From Panagrolaimus kolymaensis (Eukaryota > Nematoda > Chromadorea > Rhabditida > Panagrolaimidae), in assembly GCA_028622995.1 (NCBI GenBank), contig JAJQJQ010000002.1, forward strand, positions 9,300,001 to 9,364,000: a DNA stretch of 64,000 bases. Reading direction: 5' to 3'. Below, piece by piece: positions 1 to 11,641 of this stretch (positions are counted from its first letter, which is position 1; the number at the start of each line of letters is the position of its first letter). Both the position numbers and the translations under genes were made by a program. A model generated the notes under the pieces. The model ran no database searches, had not been told where the DNA came from, and worked only from the letters and a program-made list of their open reading frames with translations.

Positions 1-2
1 CG

Positions 3-377
3 AATAAAATTTTGTCGAATGATATCAAAATGTTAATTTACAGTATGCTTATATTTTTCACTGAAGTTTGTAGCTGCGTTCAACAGGTCTGTAATTTTTA
101 TTTTTTTGACACACACCAATTTTTTATTTACTTTGATTTTGTTTAGTTGCTACTCACATTTTGGCCTGAAACCTTTCAATCATTTGTGAATTCCACTCAA
201 CTTTATCTAGCTGATATCAGTACTTTATTACCTGCATGGTTTATTTTAGCTATGAATAAACAATTGAGAAATGAAATAATGATTTTATTTAATATAAAAA
301 AGAGTTGTTGCAAAACTGTTAAGGTTACGGTTATTGCGAATACAGCTTCAACTATGACTATGACTGCAATAGTTTGA
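3..377 (+). CDS. Serpentine chemoreceptor, C-terminal part (gene starts before the window)
   Basis: Two exons are visible, about 3-86 and 147-377, joined in phase 0 across a 60-nt intron with a GTCTG donor and a TTTAG acceptor. The first encodes most of a transmembrane helix. The second encodes another helix ending in LADISTLLPAWFILAM and a basic NKQLRNEI stretch, then a Ser/Thr-rich cytoplasmic tail and a TGA stop. A last helix followed by a short K/R-rich turn and a short tail is typical of nematode 7TM chemoreceptors (TM6, TM7 and C-terminus). The exact Sr family cannot be fixed from about 100 residues. The 5' part lies upstream of the window. Confidence 0.6.
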
Positions 378-734
378 GATTAAACTCCTTTTTTTTAATT
401 CCCAAAAAATGAATTCTCTTTTTTTATTATATTTTTTTACTGTATTATTTCGACCTAATATGTTGTGGCGGCAATTATTACATTTAATAGAATAAAAAAA
501 AATTTGTTAAAATAGCTTTACAAAAAAATTTATTCAAAGTAAAAAAAGCAAAGCGATGGCCTTTCGAGCCTTTTTAATTTATGCTTGCTTTTGCTTCTCT
601 GGAAACAAAAGTTGATAAAGAAGTATAAAAAAAAGAAAGAAATGACTAATAAAATTCGAACAAAATAAAAAATTTTTAAAACTTATTATTTCGTAAAAAA
701 CAGTGTTAACAAAATATAAAAAAATAGAAACTTC
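378..734. other. Intergenic, convergent 3' ends
   Basis: AT-rich spacer between a plus-strand gene and a minus-strand gene that end towards each other. Several AATAAA-like strings are present (for example around 491). No gene-like ORF is seen. Confidence 0.4.
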
Positions 735-1648
735 TCAATGATATAATTTTTTAAATTTTGAATAATCGTGTAAAGTTGATTTTAAATCTGCGACTGTACC
801 AACCAAAATGCAAATCATTACAAAAATTCCAAGCAATAAAATTAAAAACAAAGTTTTATAAAAATATTTTTGATAATTACGAATTTTATCGATCATGGAT
901 TCACTATTTTCATTTTCTTCGATTTGAAGTTCTGGTTCCACGTCACCAATGGTGGGTTTACTACAGAAAAATGTAATCAAAGCTACACCAAATCCAATAA
1001 AAAAGGAACAATGAATAAAGGCTGATATACAACCCGGTATCCATGCAACGCCTAAACTCATTTGTTTATATGGTAAAGGTTGCCCTAAAAAATAATAAAT
1101 TATGAAACACGGTATGAAAAAAATAATTTAAACAAACATTGATTTACATTATTCGAAGTTAGAATAACAGCAGTCATTTGTAATATCGAATTTACCCCAA
1201 ATAAATATGATAAATATCTATAAATAGTTTTTTCCTTTTTTATTTTATCGAAAATCCAAAAAATATAAAAAATTATAATAAGAATTTCAATTAAAATTGA
1301 AGTGATCATGAATGATTCGGAAACTATAAACCAAGTTGGCTAAAAAAATAATAATATTAAAAAAGTATCGTCAAAAAGCTCAAAAAAAACCATAATAATA
1401 GTGGATGTTATATTTTTATCATTGCCACAAGACATACTAATTCTTTCAGAATTTTTCATTGTTGTTTCTCTGCAACCTAATAATAATCCAAAACTTAAAG
1501 AAGAGTTGTCTCCATAATTAATTTCGGTAATCCATGAATAAAGAAATAAAGAAATAATTGTCAAAATTGTTACAGGCAAAATCAAAAAGCAAAATATAAA
1601 TAATTTTATAAACAATTCCTTGCTTGGAATTGAATCTACCATTTTCAT
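735..1648 (-). CDS. Claudin-like four-TM protein with an extra C-terminal TM tail (copy 1)
   Basis: Three exons (1648-1391, 1339-1138, 1084-735) join in frame to give about 269 aa. The N-terminus is cytoplasmic, followed by TM1, then an extracellular loop containing a W and GLLLGC, similar to the W..GL..C signature of the PMP22/claudin superfamily (claudin/Clc-like proteins of nematodes). TM2-TM4 follow. After an acidic linker (ENENSES) comes a fifth hydrophobic helix (FLILLLGIFVMICILV) and a short polar tail. That tail closely resembles the single TM of the short gene at 2400-2883. A paralogue lies at 14159-14893 and a decayed one near 9.5 kb. The claudin call rests on topology and the loop motif only. 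Confidence 0.55.
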
Positions 1649-1859
1649 ATTGTTTTTTTTATTTTGAAAGATTCAATCTTTAAAAATTCGATTTTAAGAT
1701 TAATCGAAAAATAAGGTGAAAATACTTGCTTTTTTTAAAAACTAAAAATAGTAACTTCTTCACTAGCTGCAAATTAAATGGATGAAAAAGAGAAATAAAA
1801 ATAAATATAGAAAATGACAAATTTTTTGTAGTTGGTTTTATAAATTTTTTATTCATTTT

Positions 1860-2170
1860 TTTATTTATCTTTGAAAAGTTTTTTTTATTACATACATCTC
1901 ATAAGCATTAGTCATTATTTATCTTAAGTTGTGGATGTTAAACGCCCGATAATAAAAAATATGAGAAAATATTGGAGCATAAACCATGTTGATTTTTATT
2001 TTATTTTTGTAGCTTTGATTTTTAAATCTGTCATTGATAGTTTATTTCTATTTAAAGTTTTTTTCTGTTGATTTTTCGATGACTATGAAAGTAAAAAAGT
2101 ACAAATGTTTAACAAGGACACACCTTACTTTGATTTCTGGAATTTTTAAAGGTGTAAAAGATTTCTTTTA
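1860..2170 (+). repeat. Duplicated upstream block, copy A
   Basis: This block between divergent genes is clearly related to 13480-13800 and, in its first half, to about 15080-15180. Shared stretches include CATTAGTCATT and TTGATTTTTATTTTATTTTT. The second half holds a short conserved reading frame (KYKCLT...LISGIFKG) also present at 13696-13790. The pattern fits a duplicated promoter plus first-exon remnant. The rest of 1649-2390 shows nothing else. Confidence 0.55.
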
Positions 2171-2380
2171 TAAATGCACATATGTCGACCGTTTTTTTGT
2201 TGCAAATAATCAAAAAGCTGCTCCCATAAAACATAAAATATATAAATTTTTTGCCACCTTTAAATCGAAAGCGAAACCACAATTTTTGACATCGAAACTC
2301 TTGATTTTTAATTTTATTTTTTACTTCCTCGCGTGCCCTCTTCCATCGCAGACATAAATAAAATCATAAATTTTAAGTTT

Positions 2381-2390
2381 TTGTTTTTAC
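2381..2390 (+). promoter_or_regulatory. Splice or trans-splice acceptor just before ATG 2400
   Basis: A pyrimidine-rich TTTTTACAG ends a few bases upstream of the ATG. Joining it in frame to the upstream KYKCLT reading frame would create a TAG, so it looks like a 5' UTR or spliced-leader acceptor rather than a coding junction. Confidence 0.35.
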
Positions 2391-2399
2391 AGAAATTAG

Positions 2400-2883
2400 A
2401 TGGATTCTTTAACACCCAATAATTATCCTCCACCACGATATCGTTCGCCAGAAAGTATTGATACATCTATTTTCCCAAGTTTAAGTTTGCCACCCGAGTA
2501 TCCAATCTCAGCAACACAAGTTCAATTTCCTTCAGCTCCTCCTCCTTCTTCTTCTACTTTTTCAGTGATTTCGAATTCAACATATTCCTCAGATTCAAAT
2601 GTTTCAAATTCAAAACAAAATAAAGAGAGCTTTGTGCAAAAAATCTTCGGTAAATTTTTGGTCTTAAAAAATTAAAGAATTATTTTTAATTTCTTTTTTA
2701 GGTTTAATTTGTGAATGGTTTTTAAAAATCGTTACATTGTTTCTATTACTTGGTATTTTTATAATGCTTTGTATTTTTGTTGCCACAATCTCAAACTTGA
2801 AAACAGTGATTCAAGATGATCTAAGCTCGAATAATCAATATAACACTTTTAATAATTTCAATCCAAAATTTAATAATAATTAA
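2400..2883 (+). CDS. Short Pro/Ser-rich protein with one C-terminal transmembrane helix
   Basis: Two exons (2400-2649 and 2702-2883) join in phase to give about 143 aa. The first 80 residues are low-complexity, rich in Pro, Ser and Tyr (NNYPPPRYRSPES, APPPSSSTF). They are followed by one strong hydrophobic helix (LFLLLGIFIMLCIFVATI) and a short Asn-rich tail. The helix and flanks match the last helix of the neighbouring divergent claudin-like gene (735-1648), suggesting shared ancestry of that exon. A protein of similar design lies at 34300-34706. Probably a tail-anchored or single-pass membrane protein; function unknown. Confidence 0.6.
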
Positions 2884-3029
2884 AACAAATAATGTAATAA
2901 ATTAGAAATGATTTCGAATACTTTCACCGTAGCAAAAGGGCAAAGGACGAAAACACTTCAATTGCGTTATTTAAAAAATACATTCTTAACTTTAAAATAA
3001 TTTTATTAAAAATAAAAAAAAAATAGATT

Positions 3030-6000
3030 TCAAATAATATTTTGGTTAAAAAAACAGCAAAAAATTATTGTTAAAACTGTGCAAACAATTGATAAAGATA
3101 ATTTTGGGTTGTTGGACGGTGTTGTTGGATAAACCGTTGGTGAATCTACGAAGGTATAAGTAATCAAAAAGCCAATATTCTTATCATGTAAGTATTCATC
3201 AGCAAGTGATTCACTATAATAAATATCCACATTACCCGAAGATATTGTATAAGAATAAATTCTAAAATTATTTATTAGTATTATATTTTAAAAAATTTTT
3301 AATACACACGTTTTATTGCTATTGTTATCTTGAACAAACACTTGAGCATTGGAAAAATAATTATTAACATTATAACTGATGCCTACATTAGGACATTGAA
3401 ATTGATAAAACCATAATGTGGAATTTAAAGTTTGTTGAAGCCCATTATAGCTTGGCGAAACCATAACTCCTTTTTGACCTTTAACACAATTGTTAATAAT
3501 TATTGGAACTAAAATATTCGAATTAATTAAAATTTATGTTGTATAATAAATTTTTACTTCTTCCAGTTGAATTAAGTTTCAAAGTAACTGTTGTTGATGG
3601 AGGAATAAAAACACTCAAAGCTGGAGTATTAATGTGAAAATTTTGCCATAGTCCTATTTCGCTTGCACTAAAATATTAAATATATATTTGAAAAATGCGT
3701 CTATGATTACCTAATATCAACGATAGCTTTTTGATTTATTGTACTAAAAAGCGCAATATTATCATTCGATGAAAAATTAATTGATTGAATGTTAATATTT
3801 GGCCAAGGTAAATTTGGAGCTAAAATTATCATTTCGCAAGAACCCGACGAATCTGAAGATGAAGTAAATGTGGCTGAATCAGAGTCAATGGAAAATACAT
3901 TGGAAGTTGTGCAATGACTTGATTGAGCTGAATTTTTTGAATTTTTTTTACAAATGTTTTTGAGAAAATTCGTTACTTACCTCTCGTCATACGAAAAATT
4001 AGAGTTGCAAAAGTGGCTTGAGTGTTTCCATTATTGTATAATGTAAAACAACCCGATGAAGATGTCAAATCTTTGGAAAAACTGAAATTATATTTATTCA
4101 ATAAAATTCTAATGAGAGTTTTATTTAATTTTTTCCATACTTTCCAACCAAATAATTAAAACTTTGTGAATCATATAATTGATATTTTGATAAATCCACA
4201 TTGCTACCAGCAAATAGTTCCAATTTATCGCTACTTGAAGCACAAATTGTCATAGCTTGATATGGATTAAGGTTATCTAACCAGAGAGCATACGTTGAAG
4301 AATTTGTTTTCAAAGTTATATTAATGATGGGATTTAAATAGTATTCAATTAAAAACCCATCATCTTTTGTACAATAAAATTCAAATTTGCTTGAAAGCGC
4401 TTTAATCGAGGAATTTTTCAATAAACTATATTAAAAAAATCAGAGATTTATATATAAAAAAATAAAAAATATATTTACTTGTAGCTCACGCCATCAATTT
4501 TTAACTGGACATCGCTATCTTTCATTAATTCTCGAACTTTGAATGTTTGTGCCATTGGGATAGAATTTGAATATTTATATATAGCATAATTTTCTGACGC
4601 TGATGACATTGAAGATCCTGTATATTTTTGAGAAACAAATATTCCTTTTTGATAACCATCATCATAGTTGATTGTACCTAAAATTATTTTAGTAAATAAG
4701 AATTACATGAAAATAAAATTTGTTATGTTTTACCATAACTATAAGATATATCAAACACAGCGTTACCAAAAACTTTAAGGCTTATTGCGGTTGCATAAAT
4801 AACAACATTTTTCCAAAATACAGCATCATTGGAGCTAAATAAAAAAAGGATTTTTTAAATAATTTAAGTAAAATTTTGTTTACTTGGTTTCAAAAATTTT
4901 TCGCTGATTAACTGCACTATAAATATCAATGTATGCATCATCGTGTGCAATTATGGATGAAATTTTTATTATTGCGTTAGAATTTAACACTAACACTTCA
5001 CAAGTTTTACCATTAGTTGGTGAAACATTAAAAGTAATTTGTGGTGATGAAGATTGAGGAGTTTGAAATACGTTATTAACTCCACCACAATCTTGACTTT
5101 GTTTTTGTTTCATTCGAAATAATACTATTGTACTTGTTTGTCTGTTATAATTTAAAGCTTTTACAATCATGAAACATTTGGAATTTGACATAATGGATCG
5201 AGGAATCACATCTTCCCTCGGAGTTGTAAGATTTTTAGAATCCAATCTTAAATTAAAATATTTTATTTCGATGATTCAAAAAAGCAAAATAAACTTACGA
5301 TCCAATAAAATTATTTTGGTTGTTCGAATCATATAAGTTATAATCACTTAAATAATATCCATATGAAACAAAGAATTCCAAATCATCTCCACTACATACA
5401 GTTAAAGTTTGATTATATGATAAATCATCTAACCAATAAACATAATAAAGTTTATTGGTGCTTAAAGTTACATTAATTGTTGATGGTGCAAGGGATGTAG
5501 TGGTGGAAGGAGTAGTTGACGTCACACGCGGCGTGGTCGTAGTTGAAGTTGAAGTTGACGTCACACGCGGCGTGGTCGTAGTTGAAGTTGAAGTTGATGT
5601 CACTTGCTGCGTGGTCGTTGTTTTAGTTGTAGTTGTTGGGGCAAATATTGGTTCAATATTGTAATTTATAAGAAATCCACTTGAGCCAGGATATTTTTCA
5701 TCATAGTATAAATTAAATTCACTGCCATTAATCGAAATACTTGAATTTGATGTTATCCTAAAATAAAACCTTTGCAGCTGCGAAAATAAAGCATTCATAC
5801 TTACGTTAAATTGCTATAGCTAAACTCATTTGAAATAATAACAGTAGAATTTTCATCCAAACTTACAACGTCTAACGTCATCATATAAGTGTATCCATCT
5901 TGACCAGATATTGAATATAACTTATAGGGAGAATCATCAAACTCTTTGAATCCTCCATAACTGGGTGATGCGAAAATTCCTTCTGTTTTTCCACTAATCG

Positions 6001-8728
6001 TTAAATATAAACTCCCACTATTTAAAGCTATTAAATTTAAAGATTTTGAAGGTGGTATAATAACATTTAATGCGGGGGTATAAATTTCTAAAACATCCAA
6101 ATTTGTATTTTCACTATAAAAAAATAAAGTTTTCATTGCCTAAAAGTTGAAAAATTATTACTCAAAATCAAAATATTTATTTTGATTAATTGCACTGCTA
6201 ATCGAATATGTTGCATTAGAAGAAGTCGAAATATCACTAAGTGCAATTATTGGAGATGAATCGTCATAACCACCACCGGCAAGAATAGTTATAATGCAAT
6301 ATCCTATACTATTTGCATTCATAGACAACTGAGTTCCGAAAAAGCTTGTTTCCATCACGTTTTTGGTTAAGCAATTTTTTGTATCTTCTGAAAATTAAAT
6401 GTAAGTCAATAAAAAAAATCAATGGAAATATAACCCATTTTCATTCTAAAAAATACAACAGCATTTGCATCTTTATAATATGATGATTTATAAATTGTAA
6501 AACAACCGGATAACGATGAAATATGACGGGGAGAAGTCAGGCTATCCCTTGTTATATTGGAAGAATCAAGTCTATAAAACTTAGAAAAACTGCTAAAAAA
6601 AGTTGCTCAAACAAAATTCTTACGTCCCAATAAAAGATTCCATTACTTTTGAATCATATAAATAATAGTCGCCCAAATATTGTGCGTCAGAAATAAAAAG
6701 ATCCAACGTATCATTTCCATTGATGCAAACAGTATAAGCATCATTTACATTTAAATCATTAAGCCAAAGAACTTGATTTGTATAAGATGATGAGTTTAAA
6801 AAAATAGGAGAAATAAAATTTGGCATTTTGGATTGTTCAACATTAATTTGCCACGAGTAACCTTCACTTTGAAAGAATGGAGCGGATACTGTTGCTGCAG
6901 AAAATTTCAATGTAACATTATCCATCGGCGATAACACTATATTATCCAAAGTGGTAAAACTAAAACGTAAAATTAAAAGCAAAAGTAAAAAATAGACTAT
7001 AAACAAACATTTTGTAATACTTATTATTAATATAAATATCTATATACTCATTATAACGTAGATTTAAAATTGATGGAGTAATGGAGAAATAAGTGCTTGA
7101 ACAAGATGGATTTTGTTTAATCTAAAATTTTGGGAAGTTACAAATACATTATTTTTGTTTATTTTTTACATGAAAGTTGCATTGAATATTAGTACAATAT
7201 AATGTTGTATTGGATAATGCCGTAATTTGTTTTGTTCCATTGCAAGGAATAATAATTTGTGATGGAGCGCATTCACAGTCTTTAAATATTAATTTTAAAA
7301 TGTGTACTATAAAAAAATTTTCCTTACTTAGGGATTCAAGTTTTAAATTAAAACCGGCATCTTGAATATTTCCATCTGATTGAAAGTGAACGAACGTTTC
7401 ATTTGAGTTTGATGTTAAATAATAATTTTGCTTTGGTTTTATAGGAAGTTGTAACAACCCATTTTCAAGAAATACACTGTCAGCATTATTTTCAATCCAA
7501 AAATCTGTAGTATATAAAAGCATTTCATAGCCACGTGGAATGTTTACAGTATAAAAACATTGCTACAAAATTTTTTAGAAACAGTATTAAAAATTTACAC
7601 TCTTACGTCATATGATGTATATCCATTACTTAAATCTATATTGGTTACTGTAATAGCATCAGTTGAGGCAACTGAACTATTACATCGTTTGTCGGGATAT
7701 TTTGTTATTTTTTTTACAACAGAAACAAATGCAACCATGTTAATATTATAATCAGTAGTTATTTCAAAAATCCCGCTTTGGCTACTATAGGTATTAACTA
7801 TAGGGTCATCTGCATAAATTTCATTATTGAAGCTAAAAATAATTTATAAATTATTGATAACGATGTGAAACCCTTACGAATCGACTATTGTTCCATCGGT
7901 TTCAATTTGAAATAAAGATTCGTCGTTACTAGTCCTATATTTTTTAATAACTAATTTTAGACTTAGATTCGAGTTAATACTAAACTTCCATGTGCAATTA
8001 AAATATTGATAGTCTCCAATTAAAGTTGTGATAGGAATAATTCTGTCTTCTTCCAATTTAATGAGCTGGTTTCCGAGAGGACAAATGTATAAATTGGAAT
8101 TTGCTATAAAGATTGTATCTTTTTTTGTTATAAAAATTAGAAAATTTTAATTACGCAGTGATAAAACAGCAGCTTCATAGGCGACCCAATCGGTCGAACT
8201 TCGGTCGTCACCAAATTGAAATTGAAAAATGTCCGAACTTGGAAAAAAGCTAGCGTACTCAGAATATGAATTAAAAGAGCTGAAAATTTATTAAAATTGT
8301 TATTGCGTTTATTTAACCTGTAATTTATTGATATAAATATTCTTACTAAAAATTTTGTTGATTTCCACTGCTTTCAGACAAAACAAAACTTGGTACAACA
8401 CCATTATACGTGATAAACCAAAGTTGAGAATTTGCTTCTTTCTAGAAATAATTTAAAAAAATATTTAAAATAACAATAAAATAAAAATAGTTTTTACCGC
8501 TTGAAACTTTGCATTACACACGATTGAAGTTGAAGCACTTCCATTTACCATTGTTTTAGGAAAATCAGGCGAACGAAAATAAAGTATCTTATTTTGGTAA
8601 ACATTGTAAGTGTGGAAATTATCTGAAGTTGAGCAAGTTGTGTCATCATAAGTCAAATCACCAAAACCAAGCTTAAAAAAATTTACAACAAAAAAGAAAA
8701 AAAGCGTATTTTTAATCGCTTTTCTCAT
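3030..8728 (-). CDS. Large secreted CUB-like protein, probably GPI-anchored (copy 1)
   Basis: I assemble 22 exons, whose lengths sum to a multiple of three (about 1540 aa): 8728-8498, 8441-8347, 8279-8155, 8103-7878, 7832-7607, 7562-7328, 7279-7170, 7121-7021, 6959-6624, 6571-6435, 6387-6162, 6113-5805, 5757-5299, 5246-4884, 4834-4734, 4677-4479, 4425-4141, 4081-3981, 3927-3711, 3667-3558, 3508-3310, 3261-3030. The N-terminus is a signal peptide ending near GFGDL. The body has at least three repeats of a unit with GFLI.Y, LWL..L, a T.C and a YDS motif (exons 9, 13, 17), alternating with segments carrying GIFASPSYGG-like strings, consistent with nematode CUB-like domains. A Thr-rich mucin-like linker sits in exon 13. 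The C-terminus is hydrophobic with no basic tail, as expected for a GPI signal. Its paralogue at 15751-21499 also has 22 exons. Likely a surface or secreted extracellular protein; the ligand is unknown. Confidence 0.7.
5518..5634 (-). repeat. 39-bp coding minisatellite, three units, in the Thr-rich linker
   Basis: Two exact 39-bp units (5518-5556 and 5557-5595) and one diverged unit (5596-5634). Each encodes 13 residues of the Thr/Ser-rich linker of the CUB-like protein. The paralogue at 15.7-21.5 kb lacks the expansion, so copy number has changed since duplication. The antisense Val-rich ORF here is a shadow. Confidence 0.85.
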
Positions 8729-9285
8729 TTTGTTGAAAAAATGTGTTGCATTGAATGGAAGCCAAAAATTCTATATATAAGATAAAATAAAGGCGGGATG
8801 CAATAAATTTGGACACAAAAAATATATATATTCTTTTTTTTATGACTTCTTTTGCAGTCTTTTTATTTTCAGCTAATTATATTAAAAATATTTTGCTGCG
8901 ATAAGGCACACACACATTCAAAGGTGTGTGAAGTTGAAATAAGCTTTTAAAATTTGCGACCCTTTCTCGATTTCACAAGAAAAAATAAAAAAACAGGAAT
9001 AAAATTTTAGTGCTTTATTTTTTTTAATTGCCTTTATTTAAAATTTACTGATAATAAACAATGATTTTAAGGACCAAGTTTTCAAGAAAAAATTTTGGCA
9101 ACGTTTGTCTTATCTTAACTTTTATTTTTATTTGGCTCCTGGAAAGGAAATGTGAACTTTTGACGTCAGAAAAATTGGAAAAAGTAAAGATCAAATTGGA
9201 TAAAAATTCAAGTAATAAAGTTTCTGATTTTTAAAATGTTTAAGTAAATAAGTAGAAAAAAATTTAATTCTTTATTTTTTACACG
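8729..9285. other. Upstream region of CUB-like copy 1
   Basis: Non-coding. The first part (about 8740-8960), with AAGATAAAA..AAGGCG and a TGCTATGATAAG-like stretch, is related to the sequence upstream of CUB copy 2 (about 21520-21700) and to 9690-9960. The later part (around 9040-9110, ATAATAAACAATGATTT) is related to about 13340-13400. Confidence 0.45.
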
Positions 9286-9439
9286 TTTACACAAAGAGTA
9301 AATTAAAAAAAACATTTAAATTGTTATTTAAAGCAAAATTCAGAATTAAAAATACAATATTTTTTTCAGCTTGTTCTAAATAAGGTTTATATGTAGTAAT
9401 GTAAAATGATTTTTTTGAACATGCGACTGACAAATGAAA

Positions 9440-9635
9440 GTCCTTTTGTTTTGAATCGATTTTGTACCATTTTCTTTGGTTAATAAATGTTGCTTTTTTA
9501 CAATGCACGCAGCTACTAAACAAAAAGAAAAAATCCAAATAAAAAAATGTAAGAATGATAAGTATTTCCGATGATGATGCTCATAATCCATGCTTGTCCA
9601 AGACCTTTAATATCAAAACCTAAGTGCCCTTAAAT
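9440..9635 (-). pseudogene. Remnant of a third claudin-like gene (last exon), frameshifted
   Basis: On the minus strand this matches exon 3 of the claudin-like copy at 14159-14352. One frame gives GHLGFDIKGLGQAW; a shift near the ATCATCATC run then gives IFSFCLVAACIVKK and LLTKENG, against IGTFSFCLISWLIKK and LFNKENG in copy 2. No other exons are found beside it. The adjacent sequence is already the CUB upstream block, so a deletion joined the two. Clearly a decayed copy. Confidence 0.65.
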
Positions 9636-9689
9636 TTATTGAATCCAAGCTTTAAAATAGGTTGTAACAAGAAACAAAAAAATTGCATT

Positions 9690-9970
9690 ATTTGTAGCCA
9701 AAAAAGTGTGACACAGAATGGAAGCAAGCCAAAAATGTTATTTACAAGATAAAAATAAAGGTGTGAGACAAGAATCATTTATTTTGGACAAACAACATAT
9801 TAATCGCTTAATTTCTATGATAGAATGAATTTCTGCAGACATTTTGTTGTTGACTAATAAAATAACTATGCTATGATAAGAGATAATGAATGACAAATGG
9901 GGAAATTTTAAAAGAGTACTAAAGTCCGACCTTCCAAAAAATCGGTAAGAAAAATAAAAAAAATTCATCC
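9690..9970 (-). repeat. Third copy of the CUB-gene upstream block
   Basis: It shares GTAGCCAAAAAAGTG, TACAAGATAAAAAT, TTGTTGACTA and TGCTATGATAAG with the region upstream of CUB copy 2 (21500-21700), and resembles 8740-8960. No CUB coding exon follows. Together with the pseudo-exon at 9440-9635 it marks a collapsed third cassette. Confidence 0.6.
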
Positions 9971-10384
9971 TTCCTAGTAATTTATGTTGTTAGTGTGTGC
10001 GTCGCTTCTATGCAAATTTGCTATTTTCTATCAAACAAAAAGAAGGAAAAAAAAGGATGAAAAAAATGAAAAATGTTTTATAAAATTTACATAAAAGTGC
10101 TCAACTTTCAAACGCGTTAGCATTATTTGTCAGATTTTTCTGTAAGCAAGTTTGCAGACGGTTGTTTGAAGCATTAGCTGATAGCACACTGAAATATTAT
10201 TTGATAGCTAAAATTACAATCGAATATTATTTGAAACGCGGTTTAGTGCGTCTCGAAAGAGTTAAACTACTCCATTTTAAACGTTACATATCACAGATTT
10301 CATATTTCATATTTCATATTTCTTATTACATTATCATATTTATATCAATCATTTTAACATATAGCTATTTCAATATTATTATCA

Positions 10385-11641
10385 ATGCCACCTAAAATTC
10401 AACGTACGCCTTCTGAAGAAGTCAGACATAAAGAAATTTTAAAAACAAAAAAGCAAGAGCGTGAAAGAAAACAAAAACGGACATCCAGGGCAAGTTTAGA
10501 AGAAGATGAAAGAGATGTTGAAAATTTAGCTAAAAGAGCAAGAATGCAAAATTTAAGAGCCAATTTAAATGAAAATGAAATTGAACTTGAAAATATAGCA
10601 AAAAGGGCAAGAATGCAATTGTTGAGACAAAATTTAACTCAAGAAGAAAGATTAGTTAATTCACAAAATGCAAAATCTGGAATGCGATTATTAAGGCGTC
10701 CAATAAACTTAATTTGTGCAGGTGGAAAAGAGATTATTGATATAACAACTCCACATTATCTCGGTCTCATGAACATAAAATGTGAACATTGTAGCGCAAA
10801 TCATTTTGAAAGTGAAAAAATCAGCAATAAAGGATTATCGTTTAGCAGTTGTTGTCAACATGGCTCTATTGCATTTCCATCCAAACCTATTTTTCCAGAA
10901 GAAATCAAAAAACTTTTCAATATTAAAGAATTTCAAAACAACATTAGACTATATAATAACATCCATGCCTTTGCTTCTTTTAACGCTGATACTGTTAGTT
11001 TTGGCATCAACCGACCAGGACCGTATTCTTTTGTTGTCCAAGGGCAGGTTTATTACCAAATTAATACAGCTATGCAAAATGAAGCCAATGCTCCTAAATC
11101 TTATGGTCAACTATACATTGTCGATCCTCTCGAAGCAGCTGAAACAAGACAAGAAGCTTTTTCAAATTTAAACCATGAAATTACAAAAACTTTATCCGAA
11201 ACATTAAGCAGGATAAATTGTCATGCCCAAGCTTTTCAAATGTTACATGAACAATATCAAATGCAGCAAAACTTATCTTTGCAAAATAATACATCCCCAT
11301 TAAATTTATCATTGCATTTTGGTTTGAAAAAAGGTGTTGATCTTCGACGTTTCAATTTACAAGTATCCAATGAAGTTGCTGCTGTTTTTGCTACCACAGA
11401 TGATGGCGAAATACCCGACTCATATGTCACAATTTATGATAAAGAAGGCAGGCAATTAAAAACTGTAAATGCGTTGGATAAAAATGTTGAACCTTGGCTT
11501 TATCCTATCTTTTTTCCTCATGGGCAACCTATTTGGCACCACGAAATGAAGAAGTTGTTCTCTAATAAAACAATAACTCGAAATGCTTACGCCAAATTTC
11601 ATATTGCATTTCGAAATGGAGAATTTAGTGTAAAAATTTAA
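10385..11641 (+). CDS. Helitron replicase/helicase, N-terminal fragment
   Basis: Single ORF of 418 aa. Residues 1-110 are very K/R/E-rich with two copies of an NLAKRARMQ-like repeat, as in the leader of eukaryotic Helitron proteins. Then comes a Cys/His cluster (CEHC, SSCCQHG) and the Helitron_like_N region: GPYSFVVQGQVYYQ, QLYIVD, DLRRFNLQVSNEVAAVF and YPIFFPHGQPIWH, which correspond to the family's D.RRYN.P..NEVA and YPL.FP.G..GW motifs. The ORF stops after ITRNAYAKFHIAFR. The HUH endonuclease and the helicase of a full Helitron Rep-Hel protein are therefore absent (families reach well over 1000 aa). A truncated, non-autonomous copy. Confidence 0.8.
   Translation: MPPKIQRTPSEEVRHKEILKTKKQERERKQKRTSRASLEEDERDVENLAKRARMQNLRANLNENEIELENIAKRARMQLLRQNLTQEERLVNSQNAKSGMRLLRRPINLICAGGKEIIDITTPHYLGLMNIKCEHCSANHFESEKISNKGLSFSSCCQHGSIAFPSKPIFPEEIKKLFNIKEFQNNIRLYNNIHAFASFNADTVSFGINRPGPYSFVVQGQVYYQINTAMQNEANAPKSYGQLYIVDPLEAAETRQEAFSNLNHEITKTLSETLSRINCHAQAFQMLHEQYQMQQNLSLQNNTSPLNLSLHFGLKKGVDLRRFNLQVSNEVAAVFATTDDGEIPDSYVTIYDKEGRQLKTVNALDKNVEPWLYPIFFPHGQPIWHHEMKKLFSNKTITRNAYAKFHIAFRNGEFSVKI

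Noticed and set aside
5518..5634. Possible CRISPR-like array
   Set aside because: The units are contiguous with no spacers and are in frame in an exon; the window is eukaryotic.
5455..5664. Val-rich plus-strand ORF
   Set aside because: Antisense of the Thr-rich linker of the CUB-like gene.
9738..9968. 76-aa minus-strand ORF
   Set aside because: Lies in the duplicated CUB upstream block; the frame is not conserved in the other two copies.
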